From Cohnella luojiensis (GTDB lineage: Bacteria; Bacillota; Bacilli; Paenibacillales; Paenibacillaceae), in assembly GCF_004564235.1 (NCBI RefSeq), contig NZ_SOMN01000004.1, forward strand, positions 124,001-188,000: 64,000 nucleotides of DNA, in the 5' to 3' direction. Shown here piece after piece: positions 1 through 8,583 of the stretch. The notes beneath the pieces are model-generated. The model did not search any database. It saw nothing but the letters and a program-made list of their open reading frames with translations, and was not told where the DNA came from. Within the stretch, counting starts at the first letter, position 1, and each line of letters starts with the position of its first letter. Position numbers and translations under genes: made by a program.

Positions 1-207
1 AGCTGCCAACTGCTGGCCGATCCTTCGTCAAGCTTCTTTACTATCGCGGACATTGCCGCGAAGGTCGGAATTTACGATCTCAAAAGGTTTTACAAACAGT
101 TCAAGCTGGCTACCGGCCAAACTCCCGCCCGTTACCGCCAAGAACATGAGGTCACCAACGACTTCCGCCGGGAGATGGGCAATTCGCCTTCTCCAGCTTC
201 GCTTTGA
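1..207 (+). CDS. AraC-family regulator, C-terminal fragment cut by the window edge
   Basis: Reading from the first base gives an open frame to TGA at 205-207 with no start in the window. The peptide holds the second helix-turn-helix of an AraC/XylS DNA-binding domain: a helix with TIADIAAKVGI, then the signature region LKRFYKQFKLATGQTP followed by ARYRQ. This is the usual end of AraC proteins. The last 56 bases overlap the 3' end of the convergent zinc-ribbon-like gene. The sensor domain lies outside, so the signal cannot be judged. Confidence 0.8.
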   Translation, partial: SCQLLADPSSSFFTIADIAAKVGIYDLKRFYKQFKLATGQTPARYRQEHEVTNDFRREMGNSPSPASL

Positions 208-406
208 TGTCCATGAGGCATCCGCACCAACGGCAGGTCGTTCCGAATTGAAAAGCATCGCACTTCCGGCATTCGGACATCCTGCGCTCGTATTCCGCCT
301 CGGTTGCCAGCTTAACGTTCTTCACCCGAATGGTCTCGCCGAATACTTTCGCGATTTCCTCGGGCGTCATATGCACGCTCTCTGTGCACCCTTTGCATTC
401 GGCCAT
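152..406 (-). CDS. Small cysteine-rich protein, DUF6171-like
   Basis: An 84-residue protein with paired cysteines (CKGC near the start, CRKCDAF, then CRWCGC) that suggest a zinc-ribbon fold, ending in a CPSPGGSRW tail. Short Bacillales proteins of this layout are filed under DUF6171; function is unknown. The ATG at 406 is preferred over an upstream ATG at 433 because GGAGGAG lies seven bases before it. It starts 30 bases after the arabinofuranosidase stop, so the two may be cotranscribed. Its 3' end overlaps the AraC fragment on the other strand. Confidence 0.7.
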   Translation of the reverse strand: MAECKGCTESVHMTPEEIAKVFGETIRVKNVKLATEAEYERRMSECRKCDAFQFGTTCRWCGCLMDIKAKLEKANCPSPGGSRW

Positions 407-435
407 TTTCGACTCCTCCGCCAACGATGCCATCC

Positions 436-1914
436 TTAGCGTACCGCAAGCACGACGACGGATTTTGCCGGCAGCTTAACGATCAACTCGTTCCTTTCCA
501 GACGGAAATCGGTGAATGCGCTTGGAGCTACGGCGTCAGGCTCATCGAACGTATTGTGGGCGTTCATTTCTTCCGAAGTTAGCGCGGTTGCTTGAACGCT
601 CTCTGCTTGGCGTCCGCGGATATCGATGCGAACTTCCGCGCCGTCGGCGTGATGCAGGTTGCAAAGCGAGATGTGCATCACGTTATTCTCGTTGACGGAA
701 ACCGATGCACTAATCTGGTCCAGCTTATCCCCTTCCGATTCGTATGCGGGCGAGATCAATGTGCTATCCACAAGCAATGCGTCTTGATGAACGTTATACA
801 TCTCCATGACATGATAAGTAGGCGTCAGCAACATACGTCCGCCTTCCGTTAGAATGACCGACTGCAGCACGTTGACGATTTGCGCGATATTCGCCATTTT
901 AACCCGATCGTTATGCTTGTGGAAAATGTTCAGGTTGATCCCCGCGACAAGCGCGTCCCGCAGCGTATTTTGCTGATAAAGGAACCCCGGATTGGTGCCC
1001 GGTTCAACGTTGTACCATGTGCCCCACTCATCGACGATAAGAGCCACGCGTTTCTCGGGATCGTACTTGGACATGATGGTCGAATGCTTCTCGATAATCG
1101 TGTCCATTTCAATCGTTTGCTGAAGCGTCTTGAACCATAATCTCTCATCGAATTCCGTTGAAGAGCCTTTATCCGCCCATACGGAAGTCGGAAGCGTATA
1201 GTGATGCAAGCTTAAGCCATCCATATACTTGCCAGCCATGCTCATAACCGTATCCGTCCAGCCGTATTCATAGGAGCCAGCTCCGCAAGCGATCTTGAAA
1301 ATCTTGCTCCCGCCGAAATTGCGCACGTATGCGGCATAATGACGATACAAGTCCGAGTAATATTCCGGACGCATGTCGCCGCCGCAGCCCCAGCTTTCGT
1401 TGCCGACGCCGAAATATTTGAGTTTCCACGGCTCGTCCCTGCCATTCTCCCTGCGCCAATTCGCCATCGGCGATTCCCCGTCGAACGTCATATACTCGAC
1501 CCACTCCGCCATCTCCCGAACCGTACCGCTACCCACATTCCCCGATATATAAGGCTCGGCGCCGATTAATTCGCAGAATCGCAAAAACTCGTGCGTGCCG
1601 AAATGATTGTTCTCAACCAAACCGCCCCAGTGGATGTTCACCATTCTCTTGCGGCTTTCCTTCGGACCGATTCCATCCTTCCACAGATAAGCATCGGCGA
1701 AACAGCCGCCCGGCCAGCGCAATACCGGAACTTTCAGCTTGCGAAGGGCTTCGATGACGTCCGTTCGCATGCCTTCGATATTCGGAATCGGCGAGTCTTC
1801 GCCCACCCAGATTCCCTCGTAGACGCATCGCCCAAGGTGCTCGGCGAAATGCCCGTAAATATTGCGATCGATTTTGCCTTTCGTTACATCCGCGTTAATG
1901 ATCAACTGTGCCAT
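436..1914 (-). CDS. abfA: Alpha-L-arabinofuranosidase, GH51
   Basis: A 492-residue intracellular retaining glycosidase that removes terminal alpha-L-arabinofuranosyl groups from arabino-oligosaccharides. GH51 hallmarks are visible: [17 protein letters not shown] at the N-terminus, [10 protein letters not shown], acid/base Glu173 in [11 protein letters not shown] and nucleophile Glu296 in VDEWGTWYN, then a C-terminal beta domain. Length is normal for the family. No signal peptide, so the substrate must be imported. AAGGAG sits nine bases before the ATG. It is followed by the small DUF6171-like gene and preceded by a NUDIX gene with its own terminator. Confidence 0.93.
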   Translation of the reverse strand: MAQLIINADVTKGKIDRNIYGHFAEHLGRCVYEGIWVGEDSPIPNIEGMRTDVIEALRKLKVPVLRWPGGCFADAYLWKDGIGPKESRKRMVNIHWGGLVENNHFGTHEFLRFCELIGAEPYISGNVGSGTVREMAEWVEYMTFDGESPMANWRRENGRDEPWKLKYFGVGNESWGCGGDMRPEYYSDLYRHYAAYVRNFGGSKIFKIACGAGSYEYGWTDTVMSMAGKYMDGLSLHHYTLPTSVWADKGSSTEFDERLWFKTLQQTIEMDTIIEKHSTIMSKYDPEKRVALIVDEWGTWYNVEPGTNPGFLYQQNTLRDALVAGINLNIFHKHNDRVKMANIAQIVNVLQSVILTEGGRMLLTPTYHVMEMYNVHQDALLVDSTLISPAYESEGDKLDQISASVSVNENNVMHISLCNLHHADGAEVRIDIRGRQAESVQATALTSEEMNAHNTFDEPDAVAPSAFTDFRLERNELIVKLPAKSVVVLAVR

Positions 1915-2003
1915 TTTTAAAACTCCTTTACATATGAATTAATAAAAATATTAATCAATTAACTAAAACACAACATACAAAACAGAATATATCATTTTTA
2001 ACG

Positions 2004-2058
2004 CGAAAAAAATAGGGTTTTCTCTCAATTCGTCGTAATGACATTGAGAGAAAACCCT
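2004..2058 (-). terminator. Rho-independent terminator after the NUDIX gene
   Basis: A near-perfect 16-base inverted repeat (arms 2014-2029 and 2043-2058, beginning AGGGTTTTCTC) is followed on the minus strand by a T-rich run. It lies 40 bases past the NUDIX stop and before the GH51 gene, so it separates the two transcripts. Confidence 0.8.
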
Positions 2059-2097
2059 TTTGAACTAAATCTATTTTCCTTAACGGCATCAGTCTCC

Positions 2098-2646
2098 TTA
2101 TACTCTGAATAATCCGTAACCGTTTAGCGGAACGACGGGATTCCGGTCGACGGAAAGTCCCTCGGATCGACCGCGGAGGGCGACGTCGACGAGCCACCGG
2201 GTAAATGCCGCGACATTCATCGTTTCCATCTCTTGCAAGCTGTAAAATCCGGCAGCGTCTACTTCCATGCCGTCAGGCGTAGGTTCTCCGCTCACATATT
2301 CCATGGAAAACGCGACGTATAGGTTATGTATGCTTCTCGGTTGATCCCGCAAAGCTACGATGCCCCGGACCGCAGCCTCGATCCCGCTTTCCTCCAAAAC
2401 CTCTCTTCTTACGGTTTCTTCGATCGGCTCCAGTTGTTCGATATACCCGCCCGGATTCGTCCAGAACCCTTTGCCGGGTTCCTGCGCCCTTCGAACGAGC
2501 AATACTTTGTCTTCCTTCAATACTAGCGCGCCGACGCCGATGCTATAATTGCCCCAATGAACGAATGAGCATTTCGTACAAGCCCTTCTTAACGTGCCAT
2601 CCACGTCCCTGGTTTCCATCTCTTGGCCGCACGACGAACAAAACAT
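2098..2646 (-). CDS. NUDIX hydrolase with N-terminal zinc ribbon
   Basis: A 182-residue protein. Residues 1-28 form a CxxC...CxxC zinc ribbon (FCSSCGQ, then ACTKC), and the NUDIX domain follows with box GGYIEQLEPIEETVRREVLEES, matching GX5EX7REUXEEXGU. Such enzymes hydrolyse nucleoside diphosphates linked to another group; the ribbon resembles that of NADH pyrophosphatase-like proteins, but the substrate cannot be read. The frame stays open 49 codons upstream; ATG 2646 is chosen because the ribbon begins right there. The ribosome site is weak, so a nearby GTG or TTG is possible. Confidence 0.82.
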   Translation of the reverse strand: MFCSSCGQEMETRDVDGTLRRACTKCSFVHWGNYSIGVGALVLKEDKVLLVRRAQEPGKGFWTNPGGYIEQLEPIEETVRREVLEESGIEAAVRGIVALRDQPRSIHNLYVAFSMEYVSGEPTPDGMEVDAAGFYSLQEMETMNVAAFTRWLVDVALRGRSEGLSVDRNPVVPLNGYGLFRV

Positions 2647-2796
2647 GACTTCCAACACGGTCACCTGCTCTATGATGTTTTCTTTATTTATACTGCTGGC
2701 CGAGCATTCTAGCAATAGGGAAGTCAGAAGAACCATCTTAGGCGCTATACCCAAAGATGGTCCCATTTTGAAAAGATAAACCGGTATCCCCATCCG

Positions 2797-3609
2797 TCAG
2801 TGATAAAATGGCGTGCCAGAAAATTCTATTCCGCATGGACCGCCGTTGGGGTTAGCTTCCAAGTCTACCGACGTTCCGTCCTCCCGATACAAAGGACGAT
2901 ATCCGCCGTTGATTTGGGTAGCCGAGGCATTCGCGTAATGGCAGATGAAAGCGCGGCGGAATCGATCCTTCGTCTTGTTCCTGTAAGAGCCGTGGATAAG
3001 GTTGCCGTTGAAGAAGAGCACGTCGCCTTTGTCCATGATGACGGGAATCGCTTTCTCATCCTTCGGCGGCTTCACGTAATGGTTCGTGAACGATTCGTTG
3101 GAGTCGGCCAAATCGGGACACGCGAGCGCGTAATCCCCCGTCCTCGGAACGACGAGCAAGCCTCCGTTCTCTTCGTTGGCGGCATCGACCGCAGTCCAAG
3201 CGGCAATGCAGTTGCCCGGCTCCACCTGCAAGTAAAAGTTGTCTTGATGAAGCGCTTGGCCGCGAGAGCCCGGTGGTTTGTAATAGAACATGCTCTGGGC
3301 GGCCAATGCTTCTTCGCCGTACAAATCCGCAAGAACCTCCATCACCGGCTTATGGAGCATGTATTTCATTGCCGTTTCGTTGAAGCGGTGCGGATGCATC
3401 ACGCGCGGATATCGCTTCAAGGGATCATCCGTTTCTCCGTTCAGGTCAGGCTCGAAGAAGCCGGGTACCCTTGTATGACTTATTTTTTCAAACGTATTTT
3501 CGATAGCCCGAAGATCTTCCTCCGAGAACAATCCTTTGACGTGTAAATAACCATCCGTCTTAAAGCTTTCGAGCTGCTCCTCCGTCAATGTCCTTAGTCG
3601 AATACTCAT
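2797..3609 (-). CDS. PhyH-family Fe(II)/2-oxoglutarate dioxygenase
   Basis: A 270-residue member of the phytanoyl-CoA dioxygenase family. The iron ligands are His121 and Asp123 in LHQDNFYL and distal His206 in LIHGSYRN; the 2-oxoglutarate arginine is in RFRRAFICHY. Members hydroxylate varied small molecules and the substrate cannot be inferred from sequence. It is divergent from an AraC regulator 134 bases away, the usual layout for a regulator and its target. It is one of four PhyH genes in the window, all next to or near AraC genes. Confidence 0.88.
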   Translation of the reverse strand: MSIRLRTLTEEQLESFKTDGYLHVKGLFSEEDLRAIENTFEKISHTRVPGFFEPDLNGETDDPLKRYPRVMHPHRFNETAMKYMLHKPVMEVLADLYGEEALAAQSMFYYKPPGSRGQALHQDNFYLQVEPGNCIAAWTAVDAANEENGGLLVVPRTGDYALACPDLADSNESFTNHYVKPPKDEKAIPVIMDKGDVLFFNGNLIHGSYRNKTKDRFRRAFICHYANASATQINGGYRPLYREDGTSVDLEANPNGGPCGIEFSGTPFYH

Positions 3610-3743
3610 CCTAATTCCCCCATGCCTCGTATTCTGCTTCTTGACATCAGAATAACCCTTTCCGTATGTTAGATGAAGTAAGATTGCTGCTATAAAGTGG
3701 TGGGATTCTGCTATTCGAATATGGAACGGAGGTTATTTATTCT

Positions 3744-4541
3744 ATGTCCAGCTATTCGAGGGATGATCTCGATATACCAAAAGCCACAATATTCGGAGGA
3801 CACTACGACGAAGATGAAAGCTACTCGATACCTCGGCCCAAAGGGATGAAGGACTGGCTCATCTTCTATACGTTAAGCGGGGAAGGGTTCATCCGTACGC
3901 CCTCCGGAGAGAAGCGTTGCGGTACGGGACAGATCGGGCTGCTGAAATCGGGAGTGCCGCACGAATACGGAACGGTGGCGGGACAACGTTGGAATTTCGT
4001 CTGGGCGCATTTCCAGAAACTATCGGAAACCGACTATTTACCCGACGAAGAAGCGCTGATTCACGCCCTGCCCGAAGGACACATGCGTGAGCGTGTCTAC
4101 CGGGACTTTCAGAACTTGCTCCATGATTCCCGAGACAGATCCGCTTTCTGGCATACATTGTGCGAGAACTCTCTTCGCGACATCATTCTGCTGATCGCGC
4201 AACGGTTGGAGAAGAAAATCGACTCGAGAATCGAGCATGCCCTTCAGTTCCTGACCCGGTCGATGAAGAATGAAATCCGCATCGATGACCTAGCTAGATA
4301 CGCGGGACTGTCCGCTTCGAGATTCTCCCATCTATTCAAACAAGAGATAGGGGAATCGGTAGTCGAGCATCTTAACCGAATGAGGCTCCGGCAAGCAGCC
4401 TTGCTCATGGAACACATGGGCAGGACGGCCACCGAAGCCTCGCTCGATGTCGGGTTCAATAACTATAATCATTTCGCCACCCTGTTTCGTAAAACATACG
4501 GATTGAGTCCTAGAGGTTTCGTTAAGCACGCCAAGGAATAA
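3744..4541 (+). CDS. AraC-family regulator with cupin-like sensor
   Basis: A 265-residue regulator. The N-terminal half (about 1-150) is a cupin-type sensor, with FYTLSGEGFIRTPSG and LKSGVPHEYG as the beta-barrel face. The C-terminal double helix-turn-helix reads IRIDDLARYAGLSASRFSHLFKQEIG and later VGFNNYNHFATLFRKTYGLSPRGF. GGAGG at 3728-3732 supports the ATG. The divergent PhyH gene is its likely target. The downstream VOC gene is convergent. Confidence 0.9.
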   Translation: MSSYSRDDLDIPKATIFGGHYDEDESYSIPRPKGMKDWLIFYTLSGEGFIRTPSGEKRCGTGQIGLLKSGVPHEYGTVAGQRWNFVWAHFQKLSETDYLPDEEALIHALPEGHMRERVYRDFQNLLHDSRDRSAFWHTLCENSLRDIILLIAQRLEKKIDSRIEHALQFLTRSMKNEIRIDDLARYAGLSASRFSHLFKQEIGESVVEHLNRMRLRQAALLMEHMGRTATEASLDVGFNNYNHFATLFRKTYGLSPRGFVKHAKE

Positions 4542-4577
4542 CGGCTCTAAGCCTCGACCGCTTCCTGCTCTCCATCT

Positions 4578-4976
4578 CTACGAACCATAAGCCGCATCCA
4601 GTTCGATAATGTTCCCGTCCGGATCCTGAATGTAAATCTGCGAGAAGCCCGCGATGCTATCCGGACTTGCTTTATGGGCGATACCCGCTTGCTCCAGAAA
4701 GTCGATCGCTTCCCGGTAGCTCTTCACCCACACCGCGAAATGGCCGTCCGAAGTGTCGATCCCGCCCTCACGAAGCGCTTGGCCGCCCGGATGCTCGATC
4801 AAGTGAAGCTGCTGTCCGCCTGCTTGAAACCATATTCCGCGGGAGCCAAACGGCGGCCTCTGGATTTCGGTTAACCGCAGCACTCCGCTATAAAATTCCC
4901 TGGCCCGCTCCAAATCCCTGACCGCCAGACTGACGTGGTGCACTCTTTCCCATTCCATTCCGTTCATCATCTCCAT
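4578..4976 (-). CDS. VOC-superfamily protein (glyoxalase/bleomycin-resistance fold)
   Basis: A 132-residue single-domain protein with two beta-alpha-beta-beta-beta motifs: VHHVSLAVRDLERAREFYSGVL, HLIEHPGG, DGHFAVWV and the closing IQDPDGNIIELDAAY. Histidine and glutamate at the expected metal positions (VHHVS, LHLIE, DGHFA, IIELD) suggest a metal-dependent enzyme, but VOC proteins vary too much to name a reaction. Several ATGs are clustered at the start; the purine-rich SD abuts the first one, so translation may begin two or three codons later. Confidence 0.82.
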   Translation of the reverse strand: MEMMNGMEWERVHHVSLAVRDLERAREFYSGVLRLTEIQRPPFGSRGIWFQAGGQQLHLIEHPGGQALREGGIDTSDGHFAVWVKSYREAIDFLEQAGIAHKASPDSIAGFSQIYIQDPDGNIIELDAAYGS

Positions 4977-5047
4977 TCCCCTTCCCGATCGGCTTATGTT
5001 ACCTATAATAAACGATATTTACAGGTCGAATGAATCGAAAGAATCGT

Positions 5048-5307
5048 AAAATGAGAAAAAACGGAGTCAACCTGTTCTCTAAGCCGCTGTCAGCGGTCTA
5101 AATGAAAGAAATCGGAGTCAATCTATGCTCTAAGCCGCTGTCAGCGGTCTAAATGAGAAAAAACGGAGTCAATCCGTGCTCTAAGCCGCTGTCAGCGGTC
5201 TAAATGAGAAAAAACGGAGTCAATCTGTGCTCTAAGCCGCTGTCAGCGGTCTAAATGAGAAAAAACGGAGTCAATCTGTGCTCTAAGCCGCTGTCAGCGG
5301 TCTAAAT
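5048..5307. repeat. 51-bp tandem array A1 (about 5 units)
   Basis: Five head-to-tail units of exactly 51 bases; the landmark CGGAGTC recurs at 5062, 5113, 5164, 5215 and 5266. Each unit carries the mini-palindrome CCGCTGTCAGCGG followed by TCTAAATGAGAAAA. Units 3-5 are almost identical, while units 1 and 2 differ at a few sites. The array fills the space between the VOC gene and array B. The same core, on the other strand, makes arrays A2 and A3. Confidence 0.95.
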
Positions 5308-5356
5308 CGCATTACCAGACTCCATTTAGGAGAAATAACGGAACTAAGGTCCGTGG

Positions 5357-5560
5357 CGCTCTATTTCCTCCCAGGGTGCCTCTTTCGTCGGTTTAAAGCG
5401 GATGAGCCGCTCTATTTCCTCCCAGGGTGCCTCTTTCGTCGATTTAAAGCGGCTGAGCCGCTCTATTTCCTCCCAAGGTGCCACTTCCGTCGATTTAAAG
5501 CGGCTGAGCCGCTCTATTTCCTCCCAGGGTGCCTCTTCTATCGATTTAAAGAGGCCCCGT
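5357..5560. repeat. 51-bp tandem array B (4 units)
   Basis: Four units of 51 bases start at 5357, 5408, 5459 and 5510 with CGCTCTATTTCCTCCCA. The junction between units is the palindrome AGCGGCTGAGCCGCT. The sequence differs from array A1 but the period is identical. Because 51 is 17 codons, open frames run through it on both strands; these are not credible genes because they lack starts, ribosome sites and non-repetitive content. Confidence 0.93.
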
Positions 5561-5591
5561 CGGGATGAGTTTTCAACCTCCCGATCTTTCC

Positions 5592-5622
5592 AAAAAACCC
5601 GCCGAGGATGTTCTCCGGCGGG
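5592..5622 (-). terminator. Terminator of the ThuA-Gfo/Idh operon
   Basis: Arms CCCGCCG (5598-5604) and CGGCGGG (5616-5622) form a GC stem. It is followed on the minus strand by six T residues (AAAAAA at 5592-5597 on the plus strand). It begins eight bases beyond the oxidoreductase stop. Confidence 0.85.
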
Positions 5623-5629
5623 CTTTGTA

Positions 5630-6670
5630 TCACGACAACCGGATTTCCCGGCCAAGCTCCGCGGACTCGTAGATCGCGGACAAAATCTTGATCATATCAA
5701 CGCCATGGTCAGGAGTGATCGTCGGCGTCTCGCGTCCAAGCACGCACTCGATGAAGTGTTGAATGTTCGCCGTGTGCTGCGGGATGGCGGCTGCCGGGAA
5801 TTGAGGCTGCTGATCGATCAGCACGCCTTCGTTCTCCGTGAAGATCCGCAGCTTATCGTTGACGAGACTGAACCCGCCCTCGGTGCCCCTCCACTCCAGG
5901 AACTTCTTCTCTTCTTCGATGTTGGACGCCCAGCTGAATTCAATCTGCAACGAAGCGCCGTTATCGAAGCGGATAAAGCCCGCCGCCAAGTCTTCGACGT
6001 CGAACGTCCCGGCGGGAATCTGCCCCGAAACGTCCGGACGATCCGCGAACTTACGGTAAGTCGAACCGGACACCGTGACCGGCTTCGGATTGCCGCTCAA
6101 CCACATCGCCATGTCGATCATGTGCACGCCAAGGTCGATCAGCGGTCCGCCTCCCGAAAGCTCCTTCGTCGTAAACCAACCGCCGCGTCCCGGAATGCCC
6201 CGGCGGCGTATCCATCCGCAGCGTCCCATGTACAGGTCGCCCAGCTGACCTTGCCCGATAATGCGTTTCGCGAACTTCGCTTCTTCGCTGAAGCGGTTGT
6301 TGCGCATCGTCATGAGCAGCTTGCCCGAATCGCGCGCGACGTCCGCCATCTTCTGCGCTTCGGCGGGATTGACCGCGTCCGGCTTCTCGCAGAACACGTG
6401 CTTCCCTTGCCGCAGCGCCGCGATGGCAATCTCTGAATGATAGAGATTGGGCGTACTGATGCCGACGATATCGATCGAAGGATCGGCGATCAGCTCGCGG
6501 TAATCGTCGTATACCTTCGCATCGGGGAAATCCTTCGCCGCCGCTTCCGCGGAAGCGCGGAAAGCGTCGCAGAATGCGACGACTTCCACTTCCTTATGCG
6601 ATAGCCATCCAGGCAAATGGGCGAATTTGAAAATACCGCCCGTTCCGATAACTCCGACTTTAAGCGTCAT
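5630..6670 (-). CDS. Gfo/Idh/MocA-family oxidoreductase
   Basis: A 346-residue NAD(P)-dependent sugar or inositol dehydrogenase-like protein. The N-terminal Rossmann fold begins VGVIGTGGIF, the family EKP motif is in HVFCEKPDAV, and the C-terminal sheet domain has GGGPLIDLGVHMIDMAMWL with the usual catalytic-region histidine. Its ATG overlaps the ThuA stop by one base (TAATG), so the pair is translationally coupled. ThuA-Gfo pairs occur in sugar-acid or disaccharide catabolism; here the divergent AraC gene at 7583 is the probable regulator. The substrate is not known. Confidence 0.9.
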   Translation of the reverse strand: MTLKVGVIGTGGIFKFAHLPGWLSHKEVEVVAFCDAFRASAEAAAKDFPDAKVYDDYRELIADPSIDIVGISTPNLYHSEIAIAALRQGKHVFCEKPDAVNPAEAQKMADVARDSGKLLMTMRNNRFSEEAKFAKRIIGQGQLGDLYMGRCGWIRRRGIPGRGGWFTTKELSGGGPLIDLGVHMIDMAMWLSGNPKPVTVSGSTYRKFADRPDVSGQIPAGTFDVEDLAAGFIRFDNGASLQIEFSWASNIEEEKKFLEWRGTEGGFSLVNDKLRIFTENEGVLIDQQPQFPAAAIPQHTANIQHFIECVLGRETPTITPDHGVDMIKILSAIYESAELGREIRLS

Positions 6671-7401
6671 TAATTTTTCTCCTTAATCGTCTCTAGAGGT
6701 TTCGCGTTTCCGTAGCGCGGGTACTCGCGGTTCACCGGAGCTGCCCACTTCACCGCGTTGGAGATCACTTTCCGTACTTGCGGGTTATAGTAAGTCGGAT
6801 AAGTCTCGTGACCCGGACGGAAGTAGAAGATCTTGCCCGCGCCGCGAGTATAGCAACAGCCGCTGCGGAAAACTTCGCCGCCCTCGAACCAGCTCACCAT
6901 GACCAGCTCGTCCGGTTCCGGGATATCGAAGTGCTCGCCGTACATTTCTTCCTGCGGGAGCTCGATGTATTCTCCAATGCCATCGACGATCGGATGACCC
7001 GGATTCACGACCCAGATGCGTTCCTTCTCGTCCGCTTCGCGCCACTTCAGATCGCACGAGGTTCCCATAAGCTTCTTGAATATTTTCGAGAAGTGACCGG
7101 AGTGAAGCACGATCAGCCCCATGCCTTTCAGTACGCGCTGGTGTACCCGCTCCACGATGTCGTCCCGTACTTCGCCGTGCGCCATATGTCCCCACCAGAT
7201 GAGAACGTCGGTACCGTCGAGAACCGCTTCGGACAAGCCATGCTCCGGATCATCCAATGTTGCTATTTGAACTTTTCCCGTAATTTCCAGCCCCTCCGCG
7301 ATTGCCGTATGCATACCTTTCGGATAGACGGAAGCTACCTTCTCGTTCGTTTTCTCATGACGAAATTCGTTCCAAACCGTTACATTGATTGATTGGCTCA
7401 T
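6670..7401 (-). CDS. ThuA-domain protein (trehalose-utilisation type)
   Basis: A 243-residue protein of the ThuA family, a glutamine-amidotransferase-like flavodoxin fold. Visible features are the N-terminal strand [12 protein letters not shown], the [10 protein letters not shown] loop, the [18 protein letters not shown] segment and the closing [15 protein letters not shown]. In rhizobia ThuA acts in conversion of trehalose or related disaccharides to 3-keto derivatives; the role here is inferred from the coupled Gfo/Idh gene. ATG 7401 is chosen over an in-frame codon at 7437 because AAGGAG lies ten bases upstream. Confidence 0.87.
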   Translation of the reverse strand: MSQSINVTVWNEFRHEKTNEKVASVYPKGMHTAIAEGLEITGKVQIATLDDPEHGLSEAVLDGTDVLIWWGHMAHGEVRDDIVERVHQRVLKGMGLIVLHSGHFSKIFKKLMGTSCDLKWREADEKERIWVVNPGHPIVDGIGEYIELPQEEMYGEHFDIPEPDELVMVSWFEGGEVFRSGCCYTRGAGKIFYFRPGHETYPTYYNPQVRKVISNAVKWAAPVNREYPRYGNAKPLETIKEKN

Positions 7402-7582
7402 GGGTGGACTCTCCTTAAGGTTGATTTCTAACTTCATTCTATTCGATGAATGCGCTTTAATCGATTGCCTATTCTATTCAATTCTTATGGTATTCTGTCA
7501 TCGACTATATCATACAAAGCGACTATGTTAAAATATCGTTACGCGATCCTGTCGCAGCCACTGATCCTCAAGGAGCATGTCC

Positions 7583-8512
7583 ATGTACCCCGAGATGCGC
7601 TACGAGCAAGTCGTCTACCAGAATCCTTTTCTCGCGATGCGGATTTGGCAAATCGATTCCGAAAATCTTGTACCGGAGGACATTCGCCGAAGATTGGAAC
7701 AGGATTGGAGACAGAAAAAGTATTCCGACTGGCATTACCATGAAGAAGTGGAGTTCCTGCTCATTCTTAAGGGAGAGCTTACGGCTTTCTACCGAGAGGA
7801 GCAGCTTGTGCTGCGTAAAGGAGATATCGCGCTATTCGGCTCGTCAGAGCCGCATTTGACGATGCAGACGAAGGATGGCGGCCTCAGCTACATCGTGTTC
7901 CAGATCGACTTGCGCAAGTATTGGGATCCGAGCACGCTCAATAACATGCAGCATTTCTCCGAAGTTATCCGTCCGCTTAGCTCGCTTAATTATATTTACA
8001 GGGACAACAGGGACGCCCGGGCGCAAACAGCGACCCTCATTCGCGATATTTACCGGGAGATGAACGACGCCCAGATCGGGTACGAGCTCGCCGTCTCTTC
8101 CAAGATCAAGAACATTCTGCTGCTTCTGCTGAGGCATGACGAGTTAGCGCAACTCAATTATAACGATAATCGACTGATTGGCAGACTGCAGCCCGCGGTC
8201 GATTACGTGGAAAATAACTTGAGCGATAAGCTGTCCGTCTCGGACATTTGCGGGATAGTCAACATGAGCTATACGCACTTCATCAAGACGTTCAAGAAAG
8301 CGGTCGGCATGTCCTTTACCGATTTCGTCGTCTACAAACGGATCAAGAAGGCCGAGCAACAGCTGCTTACGAACGATGTGAGCATAGCGGAAGTGGCCGA
8401 GTCGGTGGGCATCTCCAACCTCGGCCACTTCTATGACATGTTCCGCCGATACAACGGCTGCTCGCCCAAGCAGTTCAGGGACAAGTTAAGAGAGCCTGTC
8501 GGAAAATCATAG
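7583..8512 (+). CDS. AraC-family regulator with cupin sensor
   Basis: A 309-residue regulator divergent from the ThuA-Gfo operon and its likely controller. Residues 1-160 form a cupin sensor (HYHEEVEFLLILKGELTAFY, RKGDIALFGSSEPH). The DNA-binding end has LSVSDICGIVNMSYTHFIKTFKKAVG and VGISNLGHFYDMFRRYNGCSPKQFR. AAGGAG ends at 7575, one base before ATG 7577 but seven bases before ATG 7583, so the second ATG is the better start. Confidence 0.9.
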   Translation: MYPEMRYEQVVYQNPFLAMRIWQIDSENLVPEDIRRRLEQDWRQKKYSDWHYHEEVEFLLILKGELTAFYREEQLVLRKGDIALFGSSEPHLTMQTKDGGLSYIVFQIDLRKYWDPSTLNNMQHFSEVIRPLSSLNYIYRDNRDARAQTATLIRDIYREMNDAQIGYELAVSSKIKNILLLLLRHDELAQLNYNDNRLIGRLQPAVDYVENNLSDKLSVSDICGIVNMSYTHFIKTFKKAVGMSFTDFVVYKRIKKAEQQLLTNDVSIAEVAESVGISNLGHFYDMFRRYNGCSPKQFRDKLREPVGKS

Positions 8513-8583
8513 ATTTGTTAATGATCATTCTTCTGATATTCTGTAAGCAAGACTACTAGTTTAATGAAGAAAAGAGGCAGACT

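Noticed and set aside
5048-5307. Tandem arrays considered as CRISPR arrays
   Set aside because: Units are contiguous and nearly identical with no unique spacers, and no cas genes are present.
5344-5655. Open frames of about 70-100 codons with 17-residue repeats on both strands across array B
   Set aside because: They arise because 51 is divisible by three. There is no ribosome site, no non-repetitive domain, and both strands are open alike.
5402-6436. A 344-codon plus-strand frame joining array B to the region opposite the Gfo/Idh gene
   Set aside because: Starts in the repeat and runs antisense to a clear oxidoreductase; no domain recognised.
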